A DNA stretch of 64,000 bases from G965215045 sp965215045 (GTDB lineage Bacteria > Pseudomonadota > Gammaproteobacteria > JABABF01): the NCBI GenBank assembly GCA_965215045.1, contig OZ244031.1:1488001-1552000 (forward strand), read 5' to 3'. This document shows, piece after piece, positions 35,607 through 45,315 of the stretch. The position numbers were made by a program, and so were the translations under genes. The notes under the pieces are model-generated. The model searched no databases. It saw only the letters and a list, made by a program, of their open reading frames with translations, and was not told where the DNA came from. Position 1 is the stretch's first letter. Each line of letters opens with the position of its first letter.

Positions 35607-37745
35607 ATGCCCAGAAAATCCGGCAGCTCATCTGGCAGACCTCGCCGCAGGAAGGGGACCCGACCGGTAGAGCAATACCAGCACCGGGACAAGCGGCGTC
35701 CCAACAATCCGCCGGTGGGGCTGGTGACTGCCAAAACCGAACCCGAACAGGGGGAGACCAAGACCTGGAGCCACGACCCGCATCAGGACCCCGAGTTGCA
35801 ATGGACCGGCAAGCTGGAGAAAGGCAGTTTCGAGCTGCCGACGGTCAGCCTGCACGTGCACGAGCGCATCGATCCCCGCACCATCATCCGCAGCGTCAGC
35901 CGGGAACCGGACAGCGAACGCCAGCCCGACATGTTTAGCGAACAGCGACCGCTGCGGGAAGCCGTGGAATTTTATCGGCACCGCGACGGCTGGAGCAATC
36001 GCCTGATCGCCGGCGACAGCCTGCTGGTGATGAATTCGCTGCTGCAGAAGGAGGCACTGGCCGGCAAGCTGCAGATGGTGTACGTCGACCCGCCCTACGG
36101 TATTAAATACGGCAGCAATTTCCAGCCCTTCGCCGACCAGCGCGAGGTGCGGGACGGCAGGGACGAACACCTGCCCGTGGAACCGGAGACGATCCAGGCC
36201 TTCAGGGACACCTGGGAACTGGGTGTCCATTCCTATTTGAGTTACCTGCGGGAGCGCCTGCTGCTGGTGCGGGAACTGCTGCACGAGAGCGGCAGCGTGT
36301 TCGTACAGATCGGCGATGAAAACGTGCACCGTGTCGCCCTGGCACTGGACGATATTTTTGGTGCCGAAAATCGCCTGGCGACTATCTCCTTTGCCACCAC
36401 CAGCGGCAGTTCGACGAAATACCTGCCGCAGGTGGAGAGCTATCTGCTCTGGTATGCCAAGGACAAGAAGCAGGCCAAGTACCGGCAATTGTACGAACCA
36501 CTCAGTCGCGCTGAAATTATCGATCTCTTTAATTGGGATGCCATGGTTGAACTGGAGGACGGCAGCTGCCGCCAGCCGAGTCCCGAGGAACGTTTTGACC
36601 CGGACCGCTATCTGCCACCCAAAGCGCGCATTTACAAGAGAACCTCCCTGGACTCTCAAGGTGTATCGACCACCGGGCGTTCCGATCCCTACGAGTGGAA
36701 CGGCAGAACTTTCTCCTGCGGTAAAAACAGTCACTGGTCGATTTCCAGTGCGGGCATGGACCGCTTGGCGCAACTGGGCCGTCTGGATGCCGCGGCAGGA
36801 CAGAATTCTTTAAGGTGGAAAAAATACGAAGACGAGGTGCCGGGCCGGCGCATTAACAATCTCTGGCCGACGCAGATGTATCCCGGCGATAAAAGATACG
36901 TGGTGGAGACGGCGACCAAGGTGGTGCAGCGTTGCATGCTCATGAGCACCGACCCGGGGGACCTGGTGCTGGACATCACCTGCGGCAGCGGCACCACGGC
37001 CTACGTGGCCGAGCAGTGGGGGCGGCGCTGGATCAGCTGCGATACCTCGCGCGTGGCCCTGACCCTGGCCAAGCAACGCCTGATGACCGCCCACTTCGAT
37101 TATTACCGCTTGGCACATCCGGAGGAGGGCATCGGCAGCGGCCTGGAATACGAGTGCGTGGACACGGTGTCGCCCAAGATCCTGGCCGAAGATGCACCGC
37201 CTGTGCGGGTGGCACTCTACGATCGCCCGCGGGTGGAACGCGGCAAGGCGCGCGTCAGCGGCCCGTTCACGGTGGAGGCGGTGCCGGCCCCGCAAGTCAG
37301 GGGTTTTGAAAAGGTGGAGCAGCAGGAGCAGGCTGATCGGGAACAGTCGCGGGTGCAACTTGCGGACGTGGAATCGGTGTACGGTTTTGCGGGGCGGGCG
37401 GGCGAGACCCTGCGCCAGGGCGAATGGCGCGAGGTGCTGCTGGCCTCCGGGGTGCAGGTCCGGGGCGGTCAAAAACTGCGTTTCAGCCGCGTGGAGCCCC
37501 TGCGCGGCACGCGCCATATACAGGCCGAGGCGGAGACTGTCTGGGCGGAAAATGGCGGCAATGGTCGGGGGGGGGGGGGGGGGGGGGGGCGAACAGCAGG
37601 CACCTGCCGACTGGCGACCGCAGAAAGTGCTGCTGGTATTCGGCCCGGAGCATGCTCCCCTGGAACAGCGCACGGTGGAGCATGCCTGGCAGGAAGCCCG
37701 GGCCTTGAAACCGGACATCCTGTTGTTCTGTGCCTTCCAGTTTGA
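35607..37745 (+). CDS. mod: Type III restriction-modification methyltransferase Mod3, N-terminal part (tract out of frame)
   Basis: The third and most diverged paralog. Its N-terminus is MPRKSGSSSGRPRRRKGTRP; the catalytic DPPYGIKYGSNF and SAM-site DITCGSGTTAYVAEQW are conserved. The recognition region differs again (TSGSSTKYLPQVESYLLW, FNWDAMVE, WPTQMYPGDKRY) and the segment before the tract carries an extra EQQEQADREQSRVQ. A 23-G tract follows; as sequenced the frame stops at 37745 (712 residues). With 22 or 25 G it reaches 38259 (883 residues). A TGTAAAAT box upstream (about 35.55 kb) resembles those of the other two mods. The res gene follows after 147 bases. Confidence 0.92.
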   Translation: MPRKSGSSSGRPRRRKGTRPVEQYQHRDKRRPNNPPVGLVTAKTEPEQGETKTWSHDPHQDPELQWTGKLEKGSFELPTVSLHVHERIDPRTIIRSVSREPDSERQPDMFSEQRPLREAVEFYRHRDGWSNRLIAGDSLLVMNSLLQKEALAGKLQMVYVDPPYGIKYGSNFQPFADQREVRDGRDEHLPVEPETIQAFRDTWELGVHSYLSYLRERLLLVRELLHESGSVFVQIGDENVHRVALALDDIFGAENRLATISFATTSGSSTKYLPQVESYLLWYAKDKKQAKYRQLYEPLSRAEIIDLFNWDAMVELEDGSCRQPSPEERFDPDRYLPPKARIYKRTSLDSQGVSTTGRSDPYEWNGRTFSCGKNSHWSISSAGMDRLAQLGRLDAAAGQNSLRWKKYEDEVPGRRINNLWPTQMYPGDKRYVVETATKVVQRCMLMSTDPGDLVLDITCGSGTTAYVAEQWGRRWISCDTSRVALTLAKQRLMTAHFDYYRLAHPEEGIGSGLEYECVDTVSPKILAEDAPPVRVALYDRPRVERGKARVSGPFTVEAVPAPQVRGFEKVEQQEQADREQSRVQLADVESVYGFAGRAGETLRQGEWREVLLASGVQVRGGQKLRFSRVEPLRGTRHIQAEAETVWAENGGNGRGGGGGGGRTAGTCRLATAESAAGIRPGACSPGTAHGGACLAGSPGLETGHPVVLCLPV
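37567..37589 (+). repeat. Poly-G tract (23 G) in mod3
   Basis: Twenty-three G after AATGGTC and before CGAACAGCAGG. The full-length frame needs a length of 1 modulo 3 (22 or 25), so the sequence shows OFF. Confidence 0.95.
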
Positions 37746-38259
37746 TAGTGAAGCGGCCAAGGATATCGATGAGATGAACCCGGAAAAAGCCGGCATGCAA
37801 TTGTTAAAGGCGCAGATGAATTCCGACCTGCTGACCGGGGACTTGCGTCGGGCGCGCAGCAGCGACCAGAGTTTCTGGCTGATCGGCCAGCCGGAGATCC
37901 GCCTGCATCGGCTGCAGGATACCCGGGCGCAGGTGGAGGTGCTGGGTTTTGATTATTACAATCCCGAGCGGGGCGGCTTCATCGACAGCGGCGGTGCCGG
38001 ACAAATCGCCCTGTGGATGCTGGATACCGACTACGATGGCAGGAGCCTGTATCCGCGCCAGGTGTTCTTCCCGATCGTCAGAAAAGATGATTGGACCCGG
38101 CTGGCCAGGAACCTCAAGGCGGGCATTGACCTGGAGAAAATCAAGGCCTTCAGCGGCACGAAATCACTGCCCTTTCCGTTCACCCCGGAGCAGCAGGCCG
38201 CCGTCAAGATCATCGACACGCGCGGCATCGAATCCCTGCGCATCCTGCAGGGCGAATAA
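37590..38259 (+). CDS. Mod3 C-terminal domain, out of frame with the start as sequenced
   Basis: The conserved Mod C-terminal domain (PADWRPQKVLLVFGPEHAPLE, SSDQSFWLIGQPEIRLHRLQ, DYDGRSLYPRQVFFPIVRKD, AAVKIIDTRGIESLRILQGE) in a frame not connected to the Mod3 start at the present tract length. It is more diverged from Mod1/Mod2 than they are from each other, in line with an older duplication. Confidence 0.85.
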
Positions 38260-38406
38260 TGGCACGCGCAACCTACATGGCTCCCCGGCCCGCTTGGCAC
38301 GCCCCCGGGCATTGCTGATATACCGGCAATCGCAAGACCGGGTGCCCGGGTTCATCCCTTTCTCATCGATGTTTGCCAAGCAGTCCGTTCCAGTTCCGGT
38401 ATCGAG

Positions 38407-41226
38407 ATGAGTGAGCATATCGACAAACTGATTATCGCGGACCCGTACCGGGAGCCGGGCCGGCACTGGCTCTATGACCGCGAACGGCGCGAATTTGATA
38501 TCGTCGAAAATCGGCGTCCCGCCGGTTATGTGCGGGCGAGTCCCAATGCAAAGAGTTTTGATGACCCGGGCATTTTCCAGGAAATTCCGCTGGTGAATCA
38601 GATCCGACCGCGTGTCGGGGAATGGCGGGAGAAAGGCTATGCGGGAGTGAGCGGGACCACGAAACGCCTGCTGGAGCACTGGCACGGCACGAAAGAAGAC
38701 CAGCGGGGACGGCCCTTTTTCTTTTGCCAGCTGGAGGCCATAGAGACACTGATCTGGTTGACGGAGGGGCCGGCCAATGAAAAGGTCGGCATCAAGATAC
38801 CCGGGGACGGCGGCGACTTCCAACGCTGGTGTTGCAAAATGGCGACAGGTTCGGGCAAAACCGTGGTCATGGCCATGATCATTGCCTGGAATTTTCTCAA
38901 CAAGGTCGCCTATCCCGCAGACACGAGGTTCAGCAGGCATGCCTTGGTGATCGCCCCGGGCTTGACTATCAAAAGCCGCTTGCAGGTGCTGCAACCTTCT
39001 GATGAGAATAACTATTACGAGGCTTTTGACGTGGTTCCCTCATCGATGATGGACAAGCTGCGCCAGGGCAAAGTGCTCATACACAACTGGCATACGCTGG
39101 CCTGGGACACGCAGGAACAGATCGATGCGAAGGTCGAGCGCGGCTCACTGCGTTCGGTGGACAAGCGTAAGCAGGTCGAAGTCAGTGACACTGTTTACAT
39201 CCGGGATGCACTGGGAGAGATGGCCCAGGCTCACAACATCATCGTGCTCAATGACGAGGCCCACCACGCCTGGCGGGTGAATCCCGAGGCGGTCAGCAAG
39301 TACAAGAGAGTGGGGCATGAGAAGGAGGAAGTGGAGCAGGCCACCGTCTGGGTGGGGGCACTGGACCGCATTCATCGGAACACGGGTATCCTGCGCTGTT
39401 TTGACTTGTCCGCCACGCCCTTTTATGTCTCGCGCAAAGCTATCGCCGAGGAGGCCCTGTTCCCCTGGATTGTCTCCGATTTTGGCTTGAATGACGCCAT
39501 TGAATCCGGGCTGGTCAAAACGCCGCGCATCTCGGTGCGCGATGACAGCGTGCCCGGCAAAGACTGGAAATCGCGGCTGTATCACATTTACATGGATGAC
39601 GAGGTCAAGGACGCACTCAATCGCAAGCGCGCCAAGCCTTCCGATCCCCTGCCGAAATTGATTCACGACGCTTACCAACTGCTGGGTACCGACTGGGAGG
39701 AGACCCGGGAATTCTGGGAGCGGCATGAGCATCAAACACCGCCGGTGATGATCACGGTGGTCAACCAGACGGAAAGTGCCGCGCGCATCAAGCACGCTTT
39801 TGACCATCACAAGATGGGCGGTGAGGCATTGTGCACGCCGGAGAAAATCCTGCAGATCGACAGCAAGGTATTGAAGGATGCCGAAGAGCGGGACGTCGCC
39901 CTGGAAACAGACGACTCGTCGGCAAACGGTAATGGCGGAAAAAAACTCACCCAGAAAGGTCGGGCTGAGTATTTGCGCCGCACCGTCGATACCATTGGCA
40001 AGCTGGGCCAGCCCGGGGAAAAGATTCAAAACGTGATTTCGGTCAACATGTTGTCGGAGGGCTGGGATGCCAAGACGGTGACGCACATCATGGGATTGCG
40101 GGCGTTTTCCAGCCAGCTGCTGTGCGAACAGGTGGTGGGCCGGGGGCTGCGCCGGATTTCCTACGATGATTTCGATGACGAAAATTTGCTGAAGCCCGAG
40201 TATGTGAATGTTTTTGGCGTGCCCTTTACTTTTCTGCCGCACGAGGGGCGCCCCGAGCCCGCCGAGCCGACCGCACCCAAGACCGAGATTCGCCCGGTGG
40301 ATGAAAAACTGGAACACAAAATCGAGTTCCCTAACGTGCTGCGCATCGATTACGATTACCAGCAGCGGCTCTCTTTGGAACTGAAGGACTTGCCGGTGTT
40401 GGAACTCGACACCCGGGACCGTATTACCCAGGTGGAGTTGCAGGCGGTCATCGATGGCAAGCCCAACAACCGCGTGAGCAAGGAGATCGGCCTGCAAAGG
40501 GTCGGCGAGAAGACTCGGGTACAGACCCTGGTTTTCCAGCTCGCGCACGCCATCTACAACATGGTGAAAAGCCCGGAGTGGAAATGCCGCGACATGTTGT
40601 TTATTCAACTGGTGCGGCTGCTGGAAAAATTCATCGCCTCGGACAAGCTCCGCTTTGCACCGCCCGGGCTGAATGAAACGGAGAGGAAGATTCACCTGGT
40701 CCTGGGCCAGGAGAGAATCGCAGAACACATTCGCTCGGCATTGCAGTTGCAGGATGTCGAGCGCAAGGTGTTGGTCTTTGACGAGGGACAGGAAGTTCGT
40801 TCCACCGCCGAGGTCCGCCCCTGGTATACCGGCAAGCCCTGCGAGTGGAGCAGGAAATCTCATATCAGTCATTGCGTGTTTGACAGCCGCTGGGAGAGCA
40901 GTGCGGAATACGCCCTGGACCGTTCCCGGCAGGTGCGCTCCTTTGTCAAGAATGATCACCTGGGTTTCGTGATCTACTACATTTACCGCGGCAAACAGCG
41001 GAAGTTCTACCCGGATTTCATTATTCACCTGAGCAATGGCGAGTACCTGGTGCTGGAGATCAAGGGGCAGGATGACGAGCAGAACCGGGTCAAGAGAGAG
41101 TACCTGGAGCAGTGGGTGGAGGCGGTGAATGAGGACGGGCGGTTCGGCAAATGGCATGCGGAAGTCGCTTTTGACCCCGCGGATGTCAAGGGTATCCTCA
41201 AGCGGTACGCCGCTTCCCGAAAATGA
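38407..41226 (+). CDS. res: Type III restriction endonuclease subunit Res
   Basis: 939 residues with the Type III Res architecture. A superfamily 2 helicase/translocase comes first: Walker A MATGSGKT (about 145-152), DEAH-like LNDEAHHAW (about 281-289), motif III SATPF and a C-terminal helicase lobe with NMLSEGWDAKTV and QVVGRGLRR. A C-terminal PD-(D/E)xK nuclease follows: YPDFIIHLSNGEYLVLEIKG (about 868-887, Asp, Glu and Lys all present). Cleavage requires a Mod partner. There is no homopolymer in res, so restriction would depend on which Mod is in frame. The stop overlaps the pepP start (ATGA). Confidence 0.95.
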   Translation: MSEHIDKLIIADPYREPGRHWLYDRERREFDIVENRRPAGYVRASPNAKSFDDPGIFQEIPLVNQIRPRVGEWREKGYAGVSGTTKRLLEHWHGTKEDQRGRPFFFCQLEAIETLIWLTEGPANEKVGIKIPGDGGDFQRWCCKMATGSGKTVVMAMIIAWNFLNKVAYPADTRFSRHALVIAPGLTIKSRLQVLQPSDENNYYEAFDVVPSSMMDKLRQGKVLIHNWHTLAWDTQEQIDAKVERGSLRSVDKRKQVEVSDTVYIRDALGEMAQAHNIIVLNDEAHHAWRVNPEAVSKYKRVGHEKEEVEQATVWVGALDRIHRNTGILRCFDLSATPFYVSRKAIAEEALFPWIVSDFGLNDAIESGLVKTPRISVRDDSVPGKDWKSRLYHIYMDDEVKDALNRKRAKPSDPLPKLIHDAYQLLGTDWEETREFWERHEHQTPPVMITVVNQTESAARIKHAFDHHKMGGEALCTPEKILQIDSKVLKDAEERDVALETDDSSANGNGGKKLTQKGRAEYLRRTVDTIGKLGQPGEKIQNVISVNMLSEGWDAKTVTHIMGLRAFSSQLLCEQVVGRGLRRISYDDFDDENLLKPEYVNVFGVPFTFLPHEGRPEPAEPTAPKTEIRPVDEKLEHKIEFPNVLRIDYDYQQRLSLELKDLPVLELDTRDRITQVELQAVIDGKPNNRVSKEIGLQRVGEKTRVQTLVFQLAHAIYNMVKSPEWKCRDMLFIQLVRLLEKFIASDKLRFAPPGLNETERKIHLVLGQERIAEHIRSALQLQDVERKVLVFDEGQEVRSTAEVRPWYTGKPCEWSRKSHISHCVFDSRWESSAEYALDRSRQVRSFVKNDHLGFVIYYIYRGKQRKFYPDFIIHLSNGEYLVLEIKGQDDEQNRVKREYLEQWVEAVNEDGRFGKWHAEVAFDPADVKGILKRYAASRK

Positions 41227-42551
41227 TGCATTCCCTGCCCGCCGAGGAATTCGCCGCACGGCGTGCGCAGCTGATGCAGCACCTGGGTGCCGACGCCATC
41301 GCCCTGTTGCCCGCTGCCCGCCGTCGCCTGCGCAACCGCGACACGGAGTACCCGTTCCGCCAGGACAGTGATTTTTATTACCTGAGCGGTTTTCCCGAGG
41401 AGGACGCGGTGCTGGTGCTGGCACCCGGGCGCAAGGAGGGGGAATACCTGCTGTTCTGCCATGAACACGACCCGGTGCGCGAACTCTGGGACGGCCCGCG
41501 CGCCGGCATGGAAGGTGCCTGTGAACGCTACGGTGCCGACCAGGCATTTCCGCTGTCGGAACTGGATCGTCGGGCACCGGAGCTGCTGGCTGCGCGCACC
41601 CGCCTGCATTACCCGCTGGGGCGGGATGCGGGTTTCGATGAGCGGGTCGGGAACTGGTTCAAGCAATTGCGCGCCGCTGCGCGCAGCGGTGTGCGTCCGC
41701 CCGAGGAAGTGCGCAACCTGGATGCACTGCTGCACGAGATGCGGCTGCGCAAGAGTGCGCGGGAACTGGAACTGATGCGCAGCGCGGGGGCTATTTCCGC
41801 GCGCGCACACCGGCGGGCGATGGCCTGCTGCCGGCCGGGGATGCACGAGTACGAACTGGAGGCGGAGTTGCTGCACGAGTTCGTGCGCAGCGGTGCGCGT
41901 CACACGGCCTACGGCTGCATTGTCGGTGCCGGGCACAACGCCTGCGTGCTGCACTACGTGGACAACAATTCAGAACTGCAAGACGGCGACATGGTAGTCA
42001 TCGATGCCGGTTGCGAACTCGATCTGTACGCCGCGGACATCACCCGCAGTTTTCCCGTCAACGGGCGTTTCAGCACCGAGCAGCGCGCGGTCTACGAGAT
42101 CGTACTGCAGGCGCAGGAGGACGCCATCGCCGCAGCGCGCCCCGGCAATTCCTGGGAGTCCCTGCACCTGGCCTCGCTGCGCACCCTGGTACAGGGACTG
42201 GCGGACCTGGAAATCCTGCAGGGAGAGGTGGATGCGCTGATCGAAGAGGAGTCCTGGAAGCCTTTTTACCCGCACCGTATCGGCCACTGGCTGGGCATGG
42301 ACGTGCACGATGCCGGCGTCTACCGCAACGGCGAGCAGTGGCGCGCACTGGAGGCCGGTATGGTCACTACCGTGGAACCCGGACTGTATTTTCGCGCCGG
42401 CACGAAAGGGCTGGACCCGCGCTGGCATGGAATTGCCGTGCGCATCGAAGACGATGTGCTGGTCGGCGAAAACGGCGCGGAGATCATTAACGGCGAACTG
42501 CCGCGCACGGTGGAGGAGGTGGAGGAAGTGATGCGTGCGGGAGCCGCGTGA
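41223..42551 (+). CDS. pepP: Xaa-Pro aminopeptidase (aminopeptidase P)
   Basis: Removes N-terminal residues that precede proline. 442 residues: an N-terminal creatinase-like domain (DTEYPFRQDSDFYYLSGFPE is the aminopeptidase-P signature) and a pita-bread catalytic domain. Dinuclear Mn ligands are visible: Asp in VVIDAGCELD and in YAADITRSFP, His in HRIGHWLGMDVHD, Glu in TVEPGLYF and Glu in AVRIEDDVLV. It precedes ubiH and ubiI, the standard pepP-ubiH-visC order. It begins inside the res stop, so the restriction locus is inserted immediately upstream of this core operon. Confidence 0.96.
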   Translation: MMHSLPAEEFAARRAQLMQHLGADAIALLPAARRRLRNRDTEYPFRQDSDFYYLSGFPEEDAVLVLAPGRKEGEYLLFCHEHDPVRELWDGPRAGMEGACERYGADQAFPLSELDRRAPELLAARTRLHYPLGRDAGFDERVGNWFKQLRAAARSGVRPPEEVRNLDALLHEMRLRKSARELELMRSAGAISARAHRRAMACCRPGMHEYELEAELLHEFVRSGARHTAYGCIVGAGHNACVLHYVDNNSELQDGDMVVIDAGCELDLYAADITRSFPVNGRFSTEQRAVYEIVLQAQEDAIAAARPGNSWESLHLASLRTLVQGLADLEILQGEVDALIEEESWKPFYPHRIGHWLGMDVHDAGVYRNGEQWRALEAGMVTTVEPGLYFRAGTKGLDPRWHGIAVRIEDDVLVGENGAEIINGELPRTVEEVEEVMRAGAA

Positions 42552-42573
42552 GTGCGGCGGAGGCCGGCAGTTC

Positions 42574-43797
42574 GTGCACGCCGAGACACAGGGGCGTTTT
42601 GACCTGGTGATCGCCGGCGGCGGCCTGGTCGGGGCCGCCTTTGCCTGCGCGGTCTGTGCTGCGCTCGGCAGGGTCGGGGCACCGCCTGCGCGCATCGCCG
42701 TGGTAGAGCGCCGTCCCGCGAGCCTGAAAAAGGGTTTCGATGTCCCTTCCATTGCCCTGTCCCGGCGCAGCGTCGCGATCTTCAAGACACTGGAGCTGTG
42801 GCAGCTGCTGGCCCCGCGCGCCGTGCCGATGCGCCGCGTGCGCATCGGCCTGGGTGAATACCGGCACACGCTGACACTGGACGGGGCGGAGCAGGGTTGG
42901 GACAGCCTGGGCCAGGTGCTGGAGCTGCCTCATTTTCTGCACACGCTGCAGGAAGGGGCGCGCACCGCCGGTGCCAGTTTTTTCTGTCCGGAGGAGATTG
43001 CACAAGTGCAGCCGCTGGCGGGGGAGGGCTGGGAACTGCGCTGCAGTTCCGGCGCAAACCTGCGCACCCCCCTGCTGGTGGTCGCAGAAGGCGCGGCTTC
43101 GAACTTGCGGCAGCGTCTGGGAATCACCGGACTGCACAAGGACTACGGGAGCGATGCGCTGCTGCTAAACGCCACGGCGGAGGGGGTGAGCGCGGGCGAA
43201 GCCTGGGAGTGCTTTTTACGGGACGGCTCCTTTGCCCTGCTGCCGCTGCCGCCTTTTCCACGCACCAGCACCGCCGGGCGGGTGGTGCTGATCCGCGTGG
43301 CACCGCGGGAAAAATGCGAGGTGCTGCTGTCCCGGGGTGCCGAGGGCCTGGCGCGGCAGTGCGAGCATCTGCCCGTGTTCGGCGGTGCAGTGCGCCTGGG
43401 TCGGGTCGGGTGCTGTCATCGGCGTCCCCTGCGCATGTGGATTGCCGACGAGCAGCAGCGGCGCGGCCTGGTATTGCTGGGGGATGCAGCACACAGCCTG
43501 CACCCGATCGGAGCGCAGGGTTTTAACCTGGCGATGCGGGACCTGTCGGTGCTGGCGCAGATGCTGGCCGACGCCCGGGTGCGGGGCGAATCCTGGGCAG
43601 ACGCGGCCTTGCTGCGCCGCTATGAATTGCGCCGCCGCCATGATCAGCGGCGCGTGCGTCAGCTCAGTGATGTGCTGCCCGGCTTGCTGGCGGGGGATCT
43701 TTCGTTGCCGGCACCGCTGCTGGCTGCGGGCATGAAGGCGTTGGACCTGCCCACGCCGTTGAAATCCTGGTTCGTGCGTCGTGTCGCAGGATTTTGA
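42574..43797 (+). CDS. ubiH: UbiH-family FAD-dependent ubiquinone-biosynthesis hydroxylase
   Basis: Hydroxylates a polyprenyl-phenol intermediate of ubiquinone. Motifs: FAD loop FDLVIAGGGLVGAAFACA, the DG-like motif as VVAEGAASNLR (Glu replaces the usual Asp) and the second FAD motif GDAAHSLHPIGAQGFNLAMRD. GTG 42574 (407 residues, after a GGAGG 10 bases upstream) places the FAD loop near the N-terminus as usual; a GTG at 42535, inside pepP, is also in frame and has a purine-rich site. The start is therefore uncertain. It overlaps ubiI by 17 bases. Confidence 0.9.
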   Translation: MHAETQGRFDLVIAGGGLVGAAFACAVCAALGRVGAPPARIAVVERRPASLKKGFDVPSIALSRRSVAIFKTLELWQLLAPRAVPMRRVRIGLGEYRHTLTLDGAEQGWDSLGQVLELPHFLHTLQEGARTAGASFFCPEEIAQVQPLAGEGWELRCSSGANLRTPLLVVAEGAASNLRQRLGITGLHKDYGSDALLLNATAEGVSAGEAWECFLRDGSFALLPLPPFPRTSTAGRVVLIRVAPREKCEVLLSRGAEGLARQCEHLPVFGGAVRLGRVGCCHRRPLRMWIADEQQRRGLVLLGDAAHSLHPIGAQGFNLAMRDLSVLAQMLADARVRGESWADAALLRRYELRRRHDQRRVRQLSDVLPGLLAGDLSLPAPLLAAGMKALDLPTPLKSWFVRRVAGF

Positions 43798-45028
43798 CCT
43801 GCTGATTGTCGGCGGTGGCATCGTCGGCTGCACCCTGGCACTGTCGCTGGCGGATGCACCGCTGCGCATCGGACTGGTGGAGAGCGCGACTTTTGCCCGC
43901 GGCCGGGACTGGGAAGATGTGCCCGGGGTCGCGGGTTTCGACCTGCGGGTCAGCACCCTGAACCCGGGGGTGCAGCGCCAATTGCAGCGGCTTGCGGTAT
44001 GGGAACTGCTGGAGAGCGGGCGTCTTTGTCCCTTTGCCGGCATGGAGGTCTGGGATGCCGAGGGCAGCGGCAGCATTCGTTTCGATGCATCGGAGGCCGG
44101 CGAGGAGACTCTGGGCTGGGCGGTAGAGCACCGCCTGTTGCTGGCCGCCCTGCGCGCGCGCCTGGAGCAGGGTCGGGCGGTGCAGGTGTATGAAGGGGCG
44201 GCGGTGCGCGCCCTGGAATGCGCGGAGGCCCCGCCTCGCCTGGTGTTGGAGGATGGTTCGGAACTGCGGGCGGGATTGGTGGCGGCCGCCGACGGGGCGC
44301 GTTCCCGGGTCCGTGAATTCGCGGGTTTCAGCGTGCGCGAGCGCGATTGCGGGCAGCGCGCCCTGGTCGCCGCGGTGGAGACCGAACGCCCGCACGGCGG
44401 GGTGGCGCGGCAGGTATTCCTGCCCACCGGGCCGCTGGCCTTCCTGCCTTTGCGCGATCGCCCCCCGGCGGCGGGGGAAGAAGGTGCGGCAGGGGACAGT
44501 CATTTCTGTTCCATCGTCTGGTCTGCGGACCTGGACGAGGCGGAGCACCTGCGGGAGCTGCCGGATGCGGATTTTGCCCGCGAACTGGGGCGGGCTTTTG
44601 AACATCGCCTGGGCGAGGTGCGAACACTGGGGCCGCGCGCGGATTTTCCGCTGTGGCAGCGGCATGCGCAGGAGTATTTTCAAAACGGCGTGGTATTGCT
44701 GGGCGATGCGGCGCACGTGCTCCATCCGCTGGCGGGCCAGGGGTTGAACCTGGGAATGCGGGATGCGGCGGTGCTGGCCGAAGAATTGCAGGCGCAACTC
44801 GCCTGCGGCATCGCCCTGGAAGCACCGCCGGCCCTGCGGCGTTACCAGCACCGCCGGCGTATGCGCAATGCGGCGATGCTGGCCGCCATGCGCGCGTTCC
44901 AGCTCTTGTTCGGTGCCCCGCAGCCCGCACTGCGCCTGCTGCGCAACATCGGCATCGATGCCGTGGACCGCATGGCACCGCTCAAGCGCCTGCTGATGAT
45001 GGAGGCCCTGGGCTCACTGCCCGACTGA
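43781..45028 (+). CDS. ubiI: UbiI/VisC-family FAD-dependent hydroxylase
   Basis: The second ubiquinone flavin monooxygenase, 415 residues from GTG 43781. It has the FAD loop DFDLLIVGGGIVGCTLALSL, the DG motif VAAADGARSRVR, and GDAAHVLHPLAGQGLNLGMRD. The NIGIDAVDRMAPLKRLLMMEALG C-terminus (in pieces) matches UbiI/VisC and UbiF-type proteins. It carries out C5 or C6 ring hydroxylation; which of the two cannot be decided here. A rho-independent terminator follows about 20 bases after the stop. Confidence 0.9.
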   Translation: MSQDFDLLIVGGGIVGCTLALSLADAPLRIGLVESATFARGRDWEDVPGVAGFDLRVSTLNPGVQRQLQRLAVWELLESGRLCPFAGMEVWDAEGSGSIRFDASEAGEETLGWAVEHRLLLAALRARLEQGRAVQVYEGAAVRALECAEAPPRLVLEDGSELRAGLVAAADGARSRVREFAGFSVRERDCGQRALVAAVETERPHGGVARQVFLPTGPLAFLPLRDRPPAAGEEGAAGDSHFCSIVWSADLDEAEHLRELPDADFARELGRAFEHRLGEVRTLGPRADFPLWQRHAQEYFQNGVVLLGDAAHVLHPLAGQGLNLGMRDAAVLAEELQAQLACGIALEAPPALRRYQHRRRMRNAAMLAAMRAFQLLFGAPQPALRLLRNIGIDAVDRMAPLKRLLMMEALGSLPD

Positions 45029-45049
45029 ACTCGTGATTGCAACGAGTTG

Positions 45050-45072
45050 CGCCCCGCCGCGGGGCGTTTTTC
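45050..45072 (+). terminator. Rho-independent terminator after ubiI
   Basis: A perfect 7-bp stem CGCCCCG/CGGGGCG with a 3-base loop (45057-45059) followed by TTTTT (45067-45071). It ends the pepP-ubiH-ubiI unit. Confidence 0.9.
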
Positions 45073-45087
45073 ATAACCGGGCGCCCA

Positions 45088-45173
45088 TCCCCCGTGCCTG
45101 CATGGACAGGACCGAATCCCCCGGCATCAGGTCGTGGTGCCGCCGTCCCCCGTGCCTGCGTGTAACAGGACCG
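45088..45173. repeat. Imperfect 27-28 bp direct repeat between ubiI and DUF429 gene
   Basis: TCCCCCGTGCCTGC followed by a few variable bases and ACAGGACCG occurs at 45088-45114 and again at 45146-45173. The gap 45029-45315 holds the terminator, these repeats and an unrelated short CCCCGCTTTCGCGGG hairpin; no gene was seen. Confidence 0.7.
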
Positions 45174-45315
45174 TGCACTGTGTGTGAAGAACGGATTGGC
45201 ATACCCCCCGCTTTCGCGGGTGAAGGACAAAGGGAGTTGCATTGGTGAGCAGCACCATTAAAGTGACAAATGTCCTCTCCTTTACTGATCCGACCTGATC
45301 GGCGACCCTGTTTAA

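Noticed and set aside
39145..41577. An 810-residue open frame antisense to res
   Set aside because: The res protein on the plus strand has full helicase and nuclease motifs; antisense frames this long are normal in GC-rich DNA.
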